From: an uncultured Lachnospiraceae bacterium
Lineage (GTDB): Bacteria; Bacillota; Clostridia; Lachnospirales; Lachnospiraceae
Reading direction: 5' to 3'
Assembly: GCA_900317585.1 (NCBI GenBank)
Contig: ONHG01000006.1
Span: 62,001-126,000, forward strand
DNA length: 64,000 nt
The stretch's first letter is position 1. Every line of letters begins with the position of its first letter. Positions 1-9,089 of this stretch are shown in pieces. The position numbers were made by a program, and so were the translations under genes. The notes under the pieces are model-generated. The model searched no databases. It was not told the DNA's origin and saw only the letters and a program-made list of their open reading frames with translations.

Positions 1-1614
1 CTTGAGAGACGTTTCCAGCCTGTTATGGTAGACGAACCGACAGTAGAGGACACTATCTCGATACTTCGTGGCCTTAAGGACAGATACGAGGTATTCCACG
101 GCGTTAAAATCACAGACTCGGCACTTGTCACAGCGGCAGTGCTTTCAAACAGATACATCACAGACAGATTTTTGCCTGATAAGGCAATAGATCTTGTGGA
201 TGAGGCATGCGCCATGATAAAGACGGAGCTTGATTCAATGCCGGCAGAGCTTGATGAGCAGAATCGTAAGATTATGCAGCTTGAGATAGAGGAGACAGCT
301 CTAAAGAAAGAGACAGACCACTTAAGTCAGGACAGACTTGCAGCACTTCAGAAGGAGCTTGCAGAGCTGCGTGATGACTTTAATGCAAAAAAGGCACAGT
401 GGCTAAACGAGAAGGGAGCTGTTGACAAGGTCAGCAAGCTTCGTGAAAAGATTGAGTCCACAAAGAATGAAATCAAGACAGCACAGCAGAACTATGACCT
501 GGAAAAGGCAGCAGAGCTGCAGTACGGCGTGCTTCCAAACCTTAAGAAGGAGCTGGAATCAGAGGAGGCACTGCTTAAGGACAGAGACTTATCGCTTGTG
601 CGAGAGAACGTGGGCGATGAGGAGATTGCACTCATTATCTCGCGCTGGACAGGAATACCTGTTGCAAAGCTTACGGAGAGTGAGCGTAATAAGACACTTC
701 ACCTCGATGAGGAGCTGCACAAGAGGGTAATAGGACAGGATGACGGAGTCACAAAGGTGACAGAGGCTATCATCCGATCAAAGGCAGGCATCAAGGATCC
801 TACAAAGCCGATAGGTTCGTTTATGTTCCTCGGACCTACAGGTGTAGGTAAGACAGAGCTTGCAAAGGCACTTGCGGCAAGTCTGTTTGATGATGAGAAC
901 AACATGGTCAGACTCGATATGAGTGAGTACATGGAGAAATACTCAGTGTCACGACTCATCGGAGCGCCTCCTGGATATGTAGGCTATGATGAGGGTGGAC
1001 AGCTCACAGAGGCTGTAAGGCGTAAGCCATACTCAGTAGTACTCTTTGATGAGGTGGAAAAAGCCCATCCGGATGTATTCAACGTGTTGCTTCAGGTGCT
1101 TGATGACGGACGAATTACTGACTCACAGGGACGTACCGTGGATTTCAAAAACACTATCATCATTATGACAAGTAACCTCGGCTCACAGGAGCTTCTTGAG
1201 GGCATAGATGCAGACGGCAGCATCAGCACAGAGTGTGAGAACCGCGTCATGGATGAGCTTAAGGGGCATTTCAGACCGGAGTTTTTAAACAGACTTGATG
1301 AGATCATCATGTTCAAGCCTCTCACAAAGGACAACATCGGTCATATCATCACCCTGCTCATGGCAGACTTAAACAAGCGTCTTGTAGACAAGGAAATCAC
1401 AGTCGAGCTGACAGACACTGCAAAGCAGTTTATCACCGACAATGGCTACGATCCGGTATACGGAGCAAGACCACTCAAGAGATATCTGCAGAAGCATGTC
1501 GAGACACTCGCGGCAAAGCTGATTCTGGCAGATGGTGTGAGAGCAGGAGATACCATTCTTATAGATGTGAAGGATGACAAACTTAGTGCATCGGCAGTTC
1601 AGAGAAATGCATAA
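1..1614 (+). CDS. clpB: ATP-dependent chaperone ClpB, C-terminal part (5' end outside window)
   Basis: The reading frame is open from base 1 (LERRFQPV precedes the first internal Met at 25), so this is the 3' part of a longer gene. The visible 537 residues carry the end of nucleotide-binding domain 1, the long coiled-coil middle domain (Glu/Lys/Leu-rich, about bases 220-600), and complete nucleotide-binding domain 2 with Walker A GPTGVGKT (about 832-858), Walker [11 protein letters not shown], and the C-terminal domain ending in the typical GARPLKR segment. The middle domain separates ClpB from ClpA/ClpC. ClpB is a cytoplasmic hexameric disaggregase working with DnaK. It converges on the lacI-type gene with only 15 bases between the stop codons and no clear terminator. 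Confidence 0.95.
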   Translation, partial: LERRFQPVMVDEPTVEDTISILRGLKDRYEVFHGVKITDSALVTAAVLSNRYITDRFLPDKAIDLVDEACAMIKTELDSMPAELDEQNRKIMQLEIEETALKKETDHLSQDRLAALQKELAELRDDFNAKKAQWLNEKGAVDKVSKLREKIESTKNEIKTAQQNYDLEKAAELQYGVLPNLKKELESEEALLKDRDLSLVRENVGDEEIALIISRWTGIPVAKLTESERNKTLHLDEELHKRVIGQDDGVTKVTEAIIRSKAGIKDPTKPIGSFMFLGPTGVGKTELAKALAASLFDDENNMVRLDMSEYMEKYSVSRLIGAPPGYVGYDEGGQLTEAVRRKPYSVVLFDEVEKAHPDVFNVLLQVLDDGRITDSQGRTVDFKNTIIIMTSNLGSQELLEGIDADGSISTECENRVMDELKGHFRPEFLNRLDEIIMFKPLTKDNIGHIITLLMADLNKRLVDKEITVELTDTAKQFITDNGYDPVYGARPLKRYLQKHVETLAAKLILADGVRAGDTILIDVKDDKLSASAVQRNA

Positions 1615-1629
1615 GTGAATGTATAGAAA

Positions 1630-2688
1630 TTAACAACTCTTTCTCTTTACAATTTCTGTGCTTATTTCAATTTTTACATGGCTTGCAGAGGTAGAATTTA
1701 TTATCTCTGCAAGCCTTTTTACTGCAATTTCACCCATGTACTGCTTAGGCACATGCACAGTCGAAAGAGGCGGTGTGATGTAGGTACACATTGGCATATC
1801 ATCAAAGCCTATTACTGATATGTCTTCAGGGATGCGGTAGCCTGCCTCTGAAAGTGCGCGCATAGCTCCGGCAGCAATCAGGTCATTGTCGGCAAAGTAG
1901 CATCGGGCAAGCTCGTCACCGCTTTCTATAACTGCCCTCATATCGCAGTAAGCACCGTCAACTGTAGGGGAGAGGTGATGTACGACTGAGCGCGATGTTG
2001 ACATACCGTTTTTGCGTATTGCTTTATAGAAGCCGTCGGCTCTCTCCTCAAAGCCTGTTATAATGTATGAGGAATGCAGATATCCCGGCTGTGCATGTGT
2101 TTGTTTGATCAGATAGTCTGTGGCAAGATAGGCACCCTGAAGGTTATTTATAGTCACGCAATCGAGGTTTAAGGCTTCGAAATAGTTGTCTATTAGCACA
2201 ACAGGCAGACCACACCTTGTAAATGGCTTTATGTCATGCTCTTCCATCTCGGTTCCAAGCAGCAGGATACCCTTTGCTCCAAGTCTTTTCCACTCAGACA
2301 GCAAAGCTTCAATATCGTCATTTTCGTATATGTAGCTGATATTCAGGTAGTAGTGGCAGTGCCTGCAGCCCAAATCAATACCCTCTGACAGCTGTGAAAA
2401 GAATGGAACATCCTGTACCAAAACGCCGTGCTCTGTATGTGTGTAAACAGGAGAATTAGGAACTACAGCGCCATTCTTTCTGTATATTACAAAATATAAT
2501 GTGCCATTGGAGGCCGGAGCTTCATTGGTATTTGATATCCTTGAAAAATCATATCCGGCAGAGACCGCAGCTTCGAGCACACGTTTTCTGGTGAGTGTGC
2601 TGACACCGGGCTTATTATTAAGTGCCATCGATATAGCTGCTTCAGAAAGATTAAGTTGTTTGGCAAGTTCTTTTGCTGTGATAGACAT
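1630..2688 (-). CDS. LacI-family transcriptional regulator
   Basis: 352 residues. The N-terminal helix-turn-helix begins ITAKELAKQLNLSEAAISMA and is followed by the hinge and a periplasmic-binding-protein-like sensor domain (about residues 65-345) with the family signature VIGFDDMPMCTYITPPLSTV near the C-terminus. It is transcribed away from the isomerase/xylulokinase pair across a 198-base gap that holds a long perfect inverted repeat, so it is probably the local repressor of those sugar genes. The effector sugar cannot be read from sequence; a pentose or deoxyhexose is plausible from context. Confidence 0.9.
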   Translation of the reverse strand: MSITAKELAKQLNLSEAAISMALNNKPGVSTLTRKRVLEAAVSAGYDFSRISNTNEAPASNGTLYFVIYRKNGAVVPNSPVYTHTEHGVLVQDVPFFSQLSEGIDLGCRHCHYYLNISYIYENDDIEALLSEWKRLGAKGILLLGTEMEEHDIKPFTRCGLPVVLIDNYFEALNLDCVTINNLQGAYLATDYLIKQTHAQPGYLHSSYIITGFEERADGFYKAIRKNGMSTSRSVVHHLSPTVDGAYCDMRAVIESGDELARCYFADNDLIAAGAMRALSEAGYRIPEDISVIGFDDMPMCTYITPPLSTVHVPKQYMGEIAVKRLAEIINSTSASHVKIEISTEIVKRKSC

Positions 2689-2746
2689 GGCATGGCTCCT
2701 TATGTTTTATTTGCCTCATTATAACATGACAATATAGTATTAACAT

Positions 2747-2796
2747 TATAATTTAGTAAATTAAGTTGAAAAATACACTAAATTTACTAAATTATA
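2747..2796. promoter_or_regulatory. 16-bp perfect inverted repeat, candidate operator
   Basis: TATAATTTAGTAAATT (2747-2762) and its exact reverse complement (2781-2796) are separated by 18 bases, between the divergent lacI-type gene and the isomerase gene. The right arm also forms a tandem repeat of ACTAAATTT (starting at 2777). It is purely AT-rich and lacks the central CG usual in LacI-family operators, so the binding protein is uncertain. Confidence 0.5.
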
Positions 2797-2886
2797 GGTA
2801 TCAATTAAGCTGGACCGGATATATACTTAGCACATAAAAACAATTAATCTGTCCGATGGGGCATATGAGAGAAGGAGATTTACACT

Positions 2887-4371
2887 ATGAACAATATTCC
2901 AAAAATGAAAATCGGTATAGTTGCGGTAAGCCGTGACTGTTTTCCGGAAAGTCTGTCAGTAAACAGAAGAAAAGCACTTGTCGATGCATACGCTGCAAAG
3001 TATGATGCAGCAGACATATACGAGTGTCCTGTATGTATCGTGGAGAGCGAAATACATATGGTACAGGCACTTGAGGACATAAAGGCAGCAGGCTGCAATG
3101 CACTTTGTGTTTACCTTGGAAACTTTGGACCGGAGATTTCAGAGACTCTTCTTGCAAAGCACTTTGACGGACCAAAGATGTTTGTTGCAGCAGCAGAGGA
3201 GACACAGGATAACTTAATTCAGGGACGTGGAGATGCATACTGCGGTATGTTAAACGCAAGCTACAATCTGGCACTCAGAAATATAGGAGCGTATATTCCG
3301 GAGTATCCTGTGGGCGATGCAGATGACTGCGCAGATATGATACATGAATTCCTGCCAATAGCAAGGGCTATATACGGACTTAATAATCTTAAGATTATTT
3401 CATTCGGACCAAGACCACTCAATTTCCTTGCATGCAATGCGCCAATCAAGCAGCTATACAACGTGGGTGTTGAGATTGAGGAAAATTCAGAGCTTGATTT
3501 GTTTGAGGCATTTAACAAGCATGCCGGTGATGAGAGAATACCGGATGTGGTAAAGGACATGGAAAAGGAACTTGGCGAGGGAAACAAAAAGCCTGAGATC
3601 CTTGAGAAGCTTGCACAGTATGAGCTCACACTTTTAGACTGGGTTGATGAGCATAAGGGCTACAGAAAGTATGTGGCAATCGCAGGAAAATGCTGGCCTG
3701 CCTTCCAGACACAGTTTGGATTTGTACCATGCTATGTAAACAGCCGTCTTACAGGAAGAGGTATCCCGGTTTCATGCGAGGTGGACATCTATGGAGTGCT
3801 CAGTGAGTTTATCGGAACCTGCGTCAGCGAGGATGCGGTAACACTTCTCGATATCAACAACTCAGTGCCGAAGGATATGTACAAGGAGTCAATCGAGGGC
3901 AGATTTGACTACAAGCATACAGACACATTTATGGGCTTCCACTGTGGAAACACCTGTTCAAGCAAGGTTTGCAACCCACAGATGAAGTATCAGATGATTA
4001 TGGCAAGAAGCCTTCCTGTAGAGGTGACAAACGGAACTCTCGAGGGAGATATAGTGCCGGGAGAAATTACATTTTACCGTCTCCAGTCTACAGCAGACTG
4101 TAAGATTCGCGCTTATGTGGCTCAGGGTGAGGTGCTTCCTGTTGCAACACGCTCATTCGGCAGTATCGGAGTGTTTGCGATAAAGGAGATGGGACGTTTC
4201 TACCGCCATGTGCTTATCGAGAAGAACTATCCTCATCACGGAGCTGTAGCCTTCGGTCATTATGGAAAAGCCCTTTTTGAGGTATTTAAATATCTTGGCG
4301 TGCCAGTTGAGGATATTAACTACAATCAGCCGGCATCACTGCCATACAAGACAGAAAATCCTTTCTGTTAG
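2887..4371 (+). CDS. L-fucose/L-arabinose isomerase-family protein
   Basis: 494 residues, shorter than classical FucI (about 590). The three metal ligands of the fucose isomerase fold can be placed: E298 in CEVDIYG, D322 in LLDINNS (24 residues apart, the same interval as E337/D361 of E. coli FucI) and H458 in FGHYGKAL near the C-terminus. It would be a cytoplasmic Mn-dependent aldose-ketose isomerase. A strong ribosome site (AGAAGGAGAT) precedes the ATG. A xylulokinase homologue follows 58 bases downstream, so the product is probably a ketose for that kinase, but the substrate (D-xylose, D-arabinose, L-fucose or L-arabinose) cannot be fixed from sequence. Confidence 0.8.
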   Translation: MNNIPKMKIGIVAVSRDCFPESLSVNRRKALVDAYAAKYDAADIYECPVCIVESEIHMVQALEDIKAAGCNALCVYLGNFGPEISETLLAKHFDGPKMFVAAAEETQDNLIQGRGDAYCGMLNASYNLALRNIGAYIPEYPVGDADDCADMIHEFLPIARAIYGLNNLKIISFGPRPLNFLACNAPIKQLYNVGVEIEENSELDLFEAFNKHAGDERIPDVVKDMEKELGEGNKKPEILEKLAQYELTLLDWVDEHKGYRKYVAIAGKCWPAFQTQFGFVPCYVNSRLTGRGIPVSCEVDIYGVLSEFIGTCVSEDAVTLLDINNSVPKDMYKESIEGRFDYKHTDTFMGFHCGNTCSSKVCNPQMKYQMIMARSLPVEVTNGTLEGDIVPGEITFYRLQSTADCKIRAYVAQGEVLPVATRSFGSIGVFAIKEMGRFYRHVLIEKNYPHHGAVAFGHYGKALFEVFKYLGVPVEDINYNQPASLPYKTENPFC

Positions 4372-4429
4372 TGGGTTCTGAATAGTTACGTTATCTGATG
4401 TAAACATATTACGTGAATGGAGAATAGAT

Positions 4430-5896
4430 ATGCTATATATAGGTGTGGATTTAGGCACAAGTGCAGTAAAGCTTCTGCTCATGGATGAGAGCGGAAAGGT
4501 ATTAAATATAGTCTCAAAGGAGTATCCAATCAGCTTTCCAAAGCCGGGCTGGTCAGAGCAGAATCCATGTGACTGGTGGGAGCAGACCGTGGCTGGGCTT
4601 ATAGAGCTGACTAAAGATTTTGACAGGAGCGCTGTTGCGGGAATCAGCTTCGGCGGTCAGATGCATGGACTTGTCGTATTGGATGAAAACGACAATGTAA
4701 TAAGACCTGCTATACTTTGGAATGACGGAAGAACACAGAAGGAGACAGACTATTTAAATAATGTAATAGGAAAAGAAAAGCTGTCTGAGCTCACCGGAAA
4801 TATAGCGTTTGCCGGATTTACAGCGCCAAAGATTTTATGGCTAAAAGCAAATGAACCGGAAAACTTTGCCAGAATAAAAAAGCTTATGCTGCCAAAGGAT
4901 TATATTGCATACCGCATGACAGGTGTATTTAGTACCGATTATTCAGATGCATCGGGAATGCTTCTTCTGGATGTCAAAAATAAGTGCTGGTCAAAGGAGA
5001 TGCTTGACATATGCGATGTAAGAGAGGAGTGGCTTCCAGGGCTTTATGAGAGCAGTGAAAAGACAGGCACTCTGAAAGCTGATGTGGCATGTGAGCTTGG
5101 CTTTCCTAAAGACTGCATAGTTGCAGCCGGGGCAGGAGATAATGCGGCTGCAGCTATAGGAACAGGTACGGTCGGAGCCGGAAAGTGTAACCTTTCTCTT
5201 GGAACAAGCGGCACACTTTTCATTACAAGTGATGAGTTCAGAGTGGATTCGCACAATGCGCTTCATTCGTTTGACCATGCTGATGGCGGCTATCATCTGA
5301 TGGGCTGTATGCTCTCTGCTGCAAGCTGCAACAACTGGTGGATGAAGGATATCCTTCATTCCGATGACTTTGTGAATGAGCAGAAGCCTCTTGAGGAGGA
5401 TGGCAGACTTGGTGAGAATCATGTGTATTTTCTGCCTTATCTGATGGGAGAGCGCTCTCCGCACAATGATCCGTCTGCAAGGGCAGCGTTTATCGGGATG
5501 AGCATGGATACTGACAGAGCCGACATGCTGCAGGCTGTGTTTGAGGGTGTGGCATATGGCCTTCGCGATTCACTTGAGGTGGCAAAGAGCCTGGGTGTGG
5601 CACCAAAAAGCACAACAATCTGTGGTGGTGGTGCAAAGAGTGTACTTTGGAGAAAGATAGTTGCAAACGTCATGAATATGCAGGTTGACACGGTAGAGGT
5701 CGAGGAAGGACCGGCATACGGCGGTGCAATACTGGCTGCAGTTGCAAACGGCTGCTTTGAAAATGTGGAGGCTGCGGCAGCGGCTATTGTGAGAAAGAAG
5801 GATACGACCATGCCAAGTCCACAGCTTGTTGAAAAATACGAGAAGGGCTATGCAAAATTTAAGCAGTTTTATCCAGCATTAAAAGGCAAATATTAG
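4430..5896 (+). CDS. xylB: Xylulokinase (FGGY carbohydrate kinase)
   Basis: 488 residues, normal length for XylB. The N-terminal phosphate loop GVDLGTSAVKLLLMDESG, the substrate-loop sequence FGGQMHGLVVLD, the catalytic aspartate region GAGDNAAAAIGTG (D237, matching the D233 position of E. coli XylB), SLGTSGTLF and the C-terminal CGGGAKS adenosine motif are all present. It phosphorylates D-xylulose to xylulose 5-phosphate in the cytoplasm, feeding the pentose phosphate route. It follows the isomerase in the same operon and is closed by a strong terminator. Other FGGY ketose kinases are close relatives, so the exact substrate is likely but not certain. Confidence 0.85.
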   Translation: MLYIGVDLGTSAVKLLLMDESGKVLNIVSKEYPISFPKPGWSEQNPCDWWEQTVAGLIELTKDFDRSAVAGISFGGQMHGLVVLDENDNVIRPAILWNDGRTQKETDYLNNVIGKEKLSELTGNIAFAGFTAPKILWLKANEPENFARIKKLMLPKDYIAYRMTGVFSTDYSDASGMLLLDVKNKCWSKEMLDICDVREEWLPGLYESSEKTGTLKADVACELGFPKDCIVAAGAGDNAAAAIGTGTVGAGKCNLSLGTSGTLFITSDEFRVDSHNALHSFDHADGGYHLMGCMLSAASCNNWWMKDILHSDDFVNEQKPLEEDGRLGENHVYFLPYLMGERSPHNDPSARAAFIGMSMDTDRADMLQAVFEGVAYGLRDSLEVAKSLGVAPKSTTICGGGAKSVLWRKIVANVMNMQVDTVEVEEGPAYGGAILAAVANGCFENVEAAAAAIVRKKDTTMPSPQLVEKYEKGYAKFKQFYPALKGKY

Positions 5897-5920
5897 TCAG
5901 GTTAATAGTTTAAAACTATA

Positions 5921-5955
5921 AAAAAGGCGTAGGATTAAATTCCTACGCCTTTTTA
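5921..5955. terminator. Rho-independent terminator after xylB
   Basis: Perfect stem AAAAAGGCGTAGGA / TCCTACGCCTTTTT with a 6-base TTAAAT loop. The A-run and T-run make it potentially bidirectional. Confidence 0.9.
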
Positions 5956-6007
5956 ATTGGGAATCAACAGCAGAAATTTTTGAAATGAAAGTAATGTTGC
6001 CTAATAC

Positions 6008-6036
6008 TTGAACAATATCATGGGTTTGTCTATAAT
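6008..6036 (+). promoter_or_regulatory. Sigma-A type promoter of the amidase gene
   Basis: TTGAAC (6008-6013) and TATAAT (6031-6036) with 17-base spacing, 29 bases before the ATG at 6066. Confidence 0.7.
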
Positions 6037-6065
6037 GTAAGAAAAAGAAAATGGAGCTTTATTAA

Positions 6066-7118
6066 ATGAAAAGATTTACAGCAATATTACTTACAGGTAT
6101 TATGATATTTTCCCTCACGTCATGTGGTAAAAAACCACAGGAAGCAAAGGACACAGCAGCAGAAAAGGTTGAGGCGCATACACAAGCCACAGAGCAGATT
6201 GAGGAATCAGAAACAAAGCCACAGGAAACTGAGACCCAGGCAACTGAAGCAAAACAGCCCGAAACCCAGACTGCTGAGACTCAGACAGCAGAGCCACAAC
6301 AGCCGGAAAATCAGGCTGATAACAGTGCACAGCAGTCAGAGTATCAGTACACGGACAAGGCGTCATACGAGAATGGAGAATCAGTATCACTAAATCCTTC
6401 ATGGCAGTATGCAGACCATTCAGCGATAAATTCAGGCTGTGCGGTCATGTACAAGGCTACAGCAAACCGCAAAAACATAGTAGTGGGTGTGAATGCAGGT
6501 CATGGTACAAGCGGAGGAACTTCGGTGAAGACACTTTGTCATCCGGACGGCTCGGCAAAGACCACAGGTGGTACAACAGGCGCAGGCGCAACAAAAGCAG
6601 TAGCAGTTTCAGGTGGTATGTCCTTTAATGACGGTACACCGGAGAGCTCTGTCACACTCCGTATGGCGCAGATATTAAAGGACAAGCTGCTTGCGGCAGG
6701 CTATGATGTGCTTATGGTAAGAGACGGAAGCGATGTGCAGCTTGACAATGTGGCACGTACTGTCATATGCAATAATGCGGCAGACTGTCATATTGCTCTG
6801 CACTGGGATGGCGACGGACTAAGCTACGATAAGGGCTGCTTTTACATATCAGTGCCGGGAGGCATAAAGGGAATGGAGCCGGTTGCATCACACTGGCAGC
6901 AGCATGATGCACTTGGGGCAAGCCTGATAGAAGGACTGCGCGCTCATGGAGCAAAGATAAACGGTAATGGCTCTATGGCAATAGACCTGACACAGACCTC
7001 ATACAGCACGGTACCATCAGTGGATGTAGAGCTTGGCAACGCATGCTCTGACCACAGCGATTCCACACTTGAAAATCTGGCAGACGGACTGGTGCAGGGA
7101 GTCGAGGGATATTTCTAA
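6066..7118 (+). CDS. N-acetylmuramoyl-L-alanine amidase lipoprotein (Amidase_3 type)
   Basis: 350 residues. Residues 1-20 form a lipoprotein signal with lipobox SLTSC (Cys20). Residues 25-100 are a low-complexity linker rich in Glu, Gln, Thr and Pro (many TE/TQ/PE repeats) that would span the wall. Residues 135-350 look like the zinc amidase fold: H146 (NAGHG), E193 (TPESS), H242 (CHIALHWD) and catalytic E322 (VDVELGN). It should cleave the amide bond between N-acetylmuramic acid and the stem peptide while tethered to the membrane. The gene is monocistronic up to a decayed fragment starting within a few bases of its stop. Confidence 0.85.
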   Translation: MKRFTAILLTGIMIFSLTSCGKKPQEAKDTAAEKVEAHTQATEQIEESETKPQETETQATEAKQPETQTAETQTAEPQQPENQADNSAQQSEYQYTDKASYENGESVSLNPSWQYADHSAINSGCAVMYKATANRKNIVVGVNAGHGTSGGTSVKTLCHPDGSAKTTGGTTGAGATKAVAVSGGMSFNDGTPESSVTLRMAQILKDKLLAAGYDVLMVRDGSDVQLDNVARTVICNNAADCHIALHWDGDGLSYDKGCFYISVPGGIKGMEPVASHWQQHDALGASLIEGLRAHGAKINGNGSMAIDLTQTSYSTVPSVDVELGNACSDHSDSTLENLADGLVQGVEGYF

Positions 7119-7120
7119 AA

Positions 7121-7317
7121 GAGTGCTTTGAGGAGGTGCTGGAATTTAGGGTACATGATCCGGATGAGGAAAAGTCACTAAAGGAGACGGCGGCTTCAGC
7201 ACTCGCACAGATAGAAGAAAAAATTATGATGCAGAACTGATAGCTAAAGGAATAATAAAGGATAGGATAAAGCATTATGGCTTTGCTTTTGAGGGCAAAA
7301 AGGTGCTTATAATGTAA
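7121..7317 (+). pseudogene. Remnant of a PD-(D/E)XK nuclease domain (AAA-ATPase-like/DUF1703 family C-terminus), frameshifted
   Basis: Two adjacent frames give a continuous family-like C-terminus. The first frame (about 7121-7210) reads FEEVLEFRVHDPDEEKS and then AASALAQIEEK. After a frame change near the A-run at about 7210, the second frame reads NYDAELIAKGIIKD and then HYGFAFEGKKVLIM before TAA at 7317. The order ElK-like strand, ALAQI helix, then GFAFEGKKV strand is characteristic of the nuclease-like domain at the end of the AAA-ATPase-like proteins common in Lachnospiraceae and Bacteroides. There is no start codon or N-terminal ATPase, so this is a dead 3' end. Confidence 0.7.
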
Positions 7318-7401
7318 GGATTATTACACTTATTAGTAGAGTGATGTTTATTTGAAAATTTTATTAAGAACACATATCATAATGAGCCGGAAAACTAAAG
7401 T

Positions 7402-8199
7402 TTGCAAAAACAACCGAATAATAGTAAAATGTCATACATGCGAGTATATTATTACGAAAACGAGCTGGAGGACGAGTTTTCCTCTGCTTCAATCAAGGCA
7501 AAAAAGATAGACGCAGACTATGACTACAGTATGGATAGTGCAGGAAGGCGATTTCTGCACTTCTTTTGGTATAAAATTATAGCAAAGCCTATAGCACGAT
7601 TGTTTTTGCAGCTTAAATTCCGGCACAGGATAGTGGGTCTTGAGAAAATGGAGGCTGTAAGGGGAAAGGGCTTTTTCCTGTACGGCAATCATACCAACGC
7701 AGGTGCAGACGCACTTATTCCTACCATGGTGTCTCATCCGCAGGATACGTATGTGATAGTCCATCCTAACAATGTGTCGATGCCTGTTTTCGGGCATGTT
7801 ACACCGTATCTTGGAGCGCTTCCGCTGCCGGATGACCGCGAGGCGATGAAGCATTTTCTTTACGAGATAGCAAAAAAGATAGAGCAGGACAAATGTGTGA
7901 TGATATATCCGGAGGCGCATATATGGCCGTATTACACGAAGATACGTCCATTTACGGATGCATCGTTCCGCTATCCGGCGCAGCTTAAGTGTCCTGTCAT
8001 GTGTTTTACGAATACCTACCAGAAGAGAAAACACGGACAAAAGCCACGCATCGTCACATATATTGACGGACCTTTTTACCCGGATGAGAGTCTTAAGGGA
8101 AAGGCGCGCAAGGAGGCACTCAGAAATCAGGTATATGAAGCCATGGTGGAGCGGAGTAAGTTAAATACGATAGAGCTTGCGAAGTATATTAAGAAATAG
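7402..8199 (+). CDS. PlsC-like lysophospholipid acyltransferase
   Basis: 265 residues from a TTG at 7402. ATG at 7429 (MSYMRVYYYENELEDEF) is an equally plausible or better start, and neither has a good ribosome site. The acyltransferase core has block I GNHTNAGADALIP (His followed by Asp after five residues rather than the usual four), block III YPEAHIWPYY, and a hydrophobic segment near residue 55-70. It likely transfers an acyl chain to a lysolipid or glycolipid at the inner membrane face. It begins a three-gene unit (8-base gap to the next gene) with a GT8 enzyme and a GT8-PlsC fusion, which suggests glycolipid or cell-envelope polymer assembly. Confidence 0.75.
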   Translation: MQKQPNNSKMSYMRVYYYENELEDEFSSASIKAKKIDADYDYSMDSAGRRFLHFFWYKIIAKPIARLFLQLKFRHRIVGLEKMEAVRGKGFFLYGNHTNAGADALIPTMVSHPQDTYVIVHPNNVSMPVFGHVTPYLGALPLPDDREAMKHFLYEIAKKIEQDKCVMIYPEAHIWPYYTKIRPFTDASFRYPAQLKCPVMCFTNTYQKRKHGQKPRIVTYIDGPFYPDESLKGKARKEALRNQVYEAMVERSKLNTIELAKYIKK

Positions 8200-8207
8200 G
8201 GGATTTT

Positions 8208-9047
8208 ATGAGAAACATTTTATTTTCGGGAAATATAAAGGTATTTGATGGCATACTGACGTGTATGCTTTCGATATTCATGCGCACAAGGTCAGATGAG
8301 CCGTACCGCTTTTATATATTTACGATGGATGTGTCGCATCTGAGGGCTGATTTTGTTCCGGTTTCAGATGAGCAGATTACATTTTTGGATGATGTGGCAA
8401 AGAGCTATAATAAAGCCAATGAGGTCATAAAAATAGATGTGACTGATTTGTATATGAGTGAGTTTTCGGGGTGTCCGAACGAGGGAGCGTACTGCTCGCC
8501 GTATACGCTGCTTCGACTTTTTGCAGACAAAATACCGCAGATACCGGACAAGCTGCTTTATCTGGACGCAGATATCCTGTTTAACAGGGAGCCGGAGCTT
8601 TTATATGACATAGATGTGACAGGCTTTGAATATGCGGCTGCGAGAGACCACTACGGCAAATATCTGCTGAATCCGAACTATATCAATGCGGGTGTATTGC
8701 TCCTAAATATGAAGCAGATAAAACAGACCGGGCTTTTTGAAAAGGCGAGGACACTCATAAGGACGAAAAAGCTTTTGTTTGCAGACCAGGATGCAATATA
8801 TAAGAGCACCACACGCAAGAAAATGCTGCCACAGCGCTTCAACGATCAAAAATTTCTGCACGATCACACGATAGTCAGACATTTTTCAAAGAGGCTTTTC
8901 TGGCTGCCGTATCCGCATACTGCCAATATAAAGCAGTGGAATGTCAGCGCGGTTCACAGGATTTTTAAGTATGACCGGTTTGATGATATATTGTTTGAGT
9001 ATATTTATCTGAAAAAGAAATACGCCGAATGCGGTAGTTTGGAATAG
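8208..9047 (+). CDS. Glycosyltransferase family 8 protein
   Basis: 279 residues. The GT8 fold is indicated by an N-terminal nucleotide-binding segment, the metal-binding D120-A-D122 motif in LLYLDADILFNREPELL, the NPNYINAGVLLLNMKQ block and a C-terminal HFSKRLFWLPYPH region. GT8 enzymes are retaining transferases using UDP-sugars (glucose, galactose and others). No signal peptide or membrane segment, so a cytoplasmic or peripheral-membrane enzyme. It sits between PlsC and the GT8-PlsC fusion in one operon, so all three probably act on one product. Confidence 0.85.
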   Translation: MRNILFSGNIKVFDGILTCMLSIFMRTRSDEPYRFYIFTMDVSHLRADFVPVSDEQITFLDDVAKSYNKANEVIKIDVTDLYMSEFSGCPNEGAYCSPYTLLRLFADKIPQIPDKLLYLDADILFNREPELLYDIDVTGFEYAAARDHYGKYLLNPNYINAGVLLLNMKQIKQTGLFEKARTLIRTKKLLFADQDAIYKSTTRKKMLPQRFNDQKFLHDHTIVRHFSKRLFWLPYPHTANIKQWNVSAVHRIFKYDRFDDILFEYIYLKKKYAECGSLE

Positions 9048-9089
9048 TTTTACAAAAAAGTACAATACTAACAGGGAGAATCGGACGAA

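Noticed and set aside
6124..6393. Alternate-frame long ORF inside the amidase linker
   Set aside because: It overlaps a confirmed lipoprotein gene and is a by-product of the Glu/Gln/Thr-rich low-complexity coding region.
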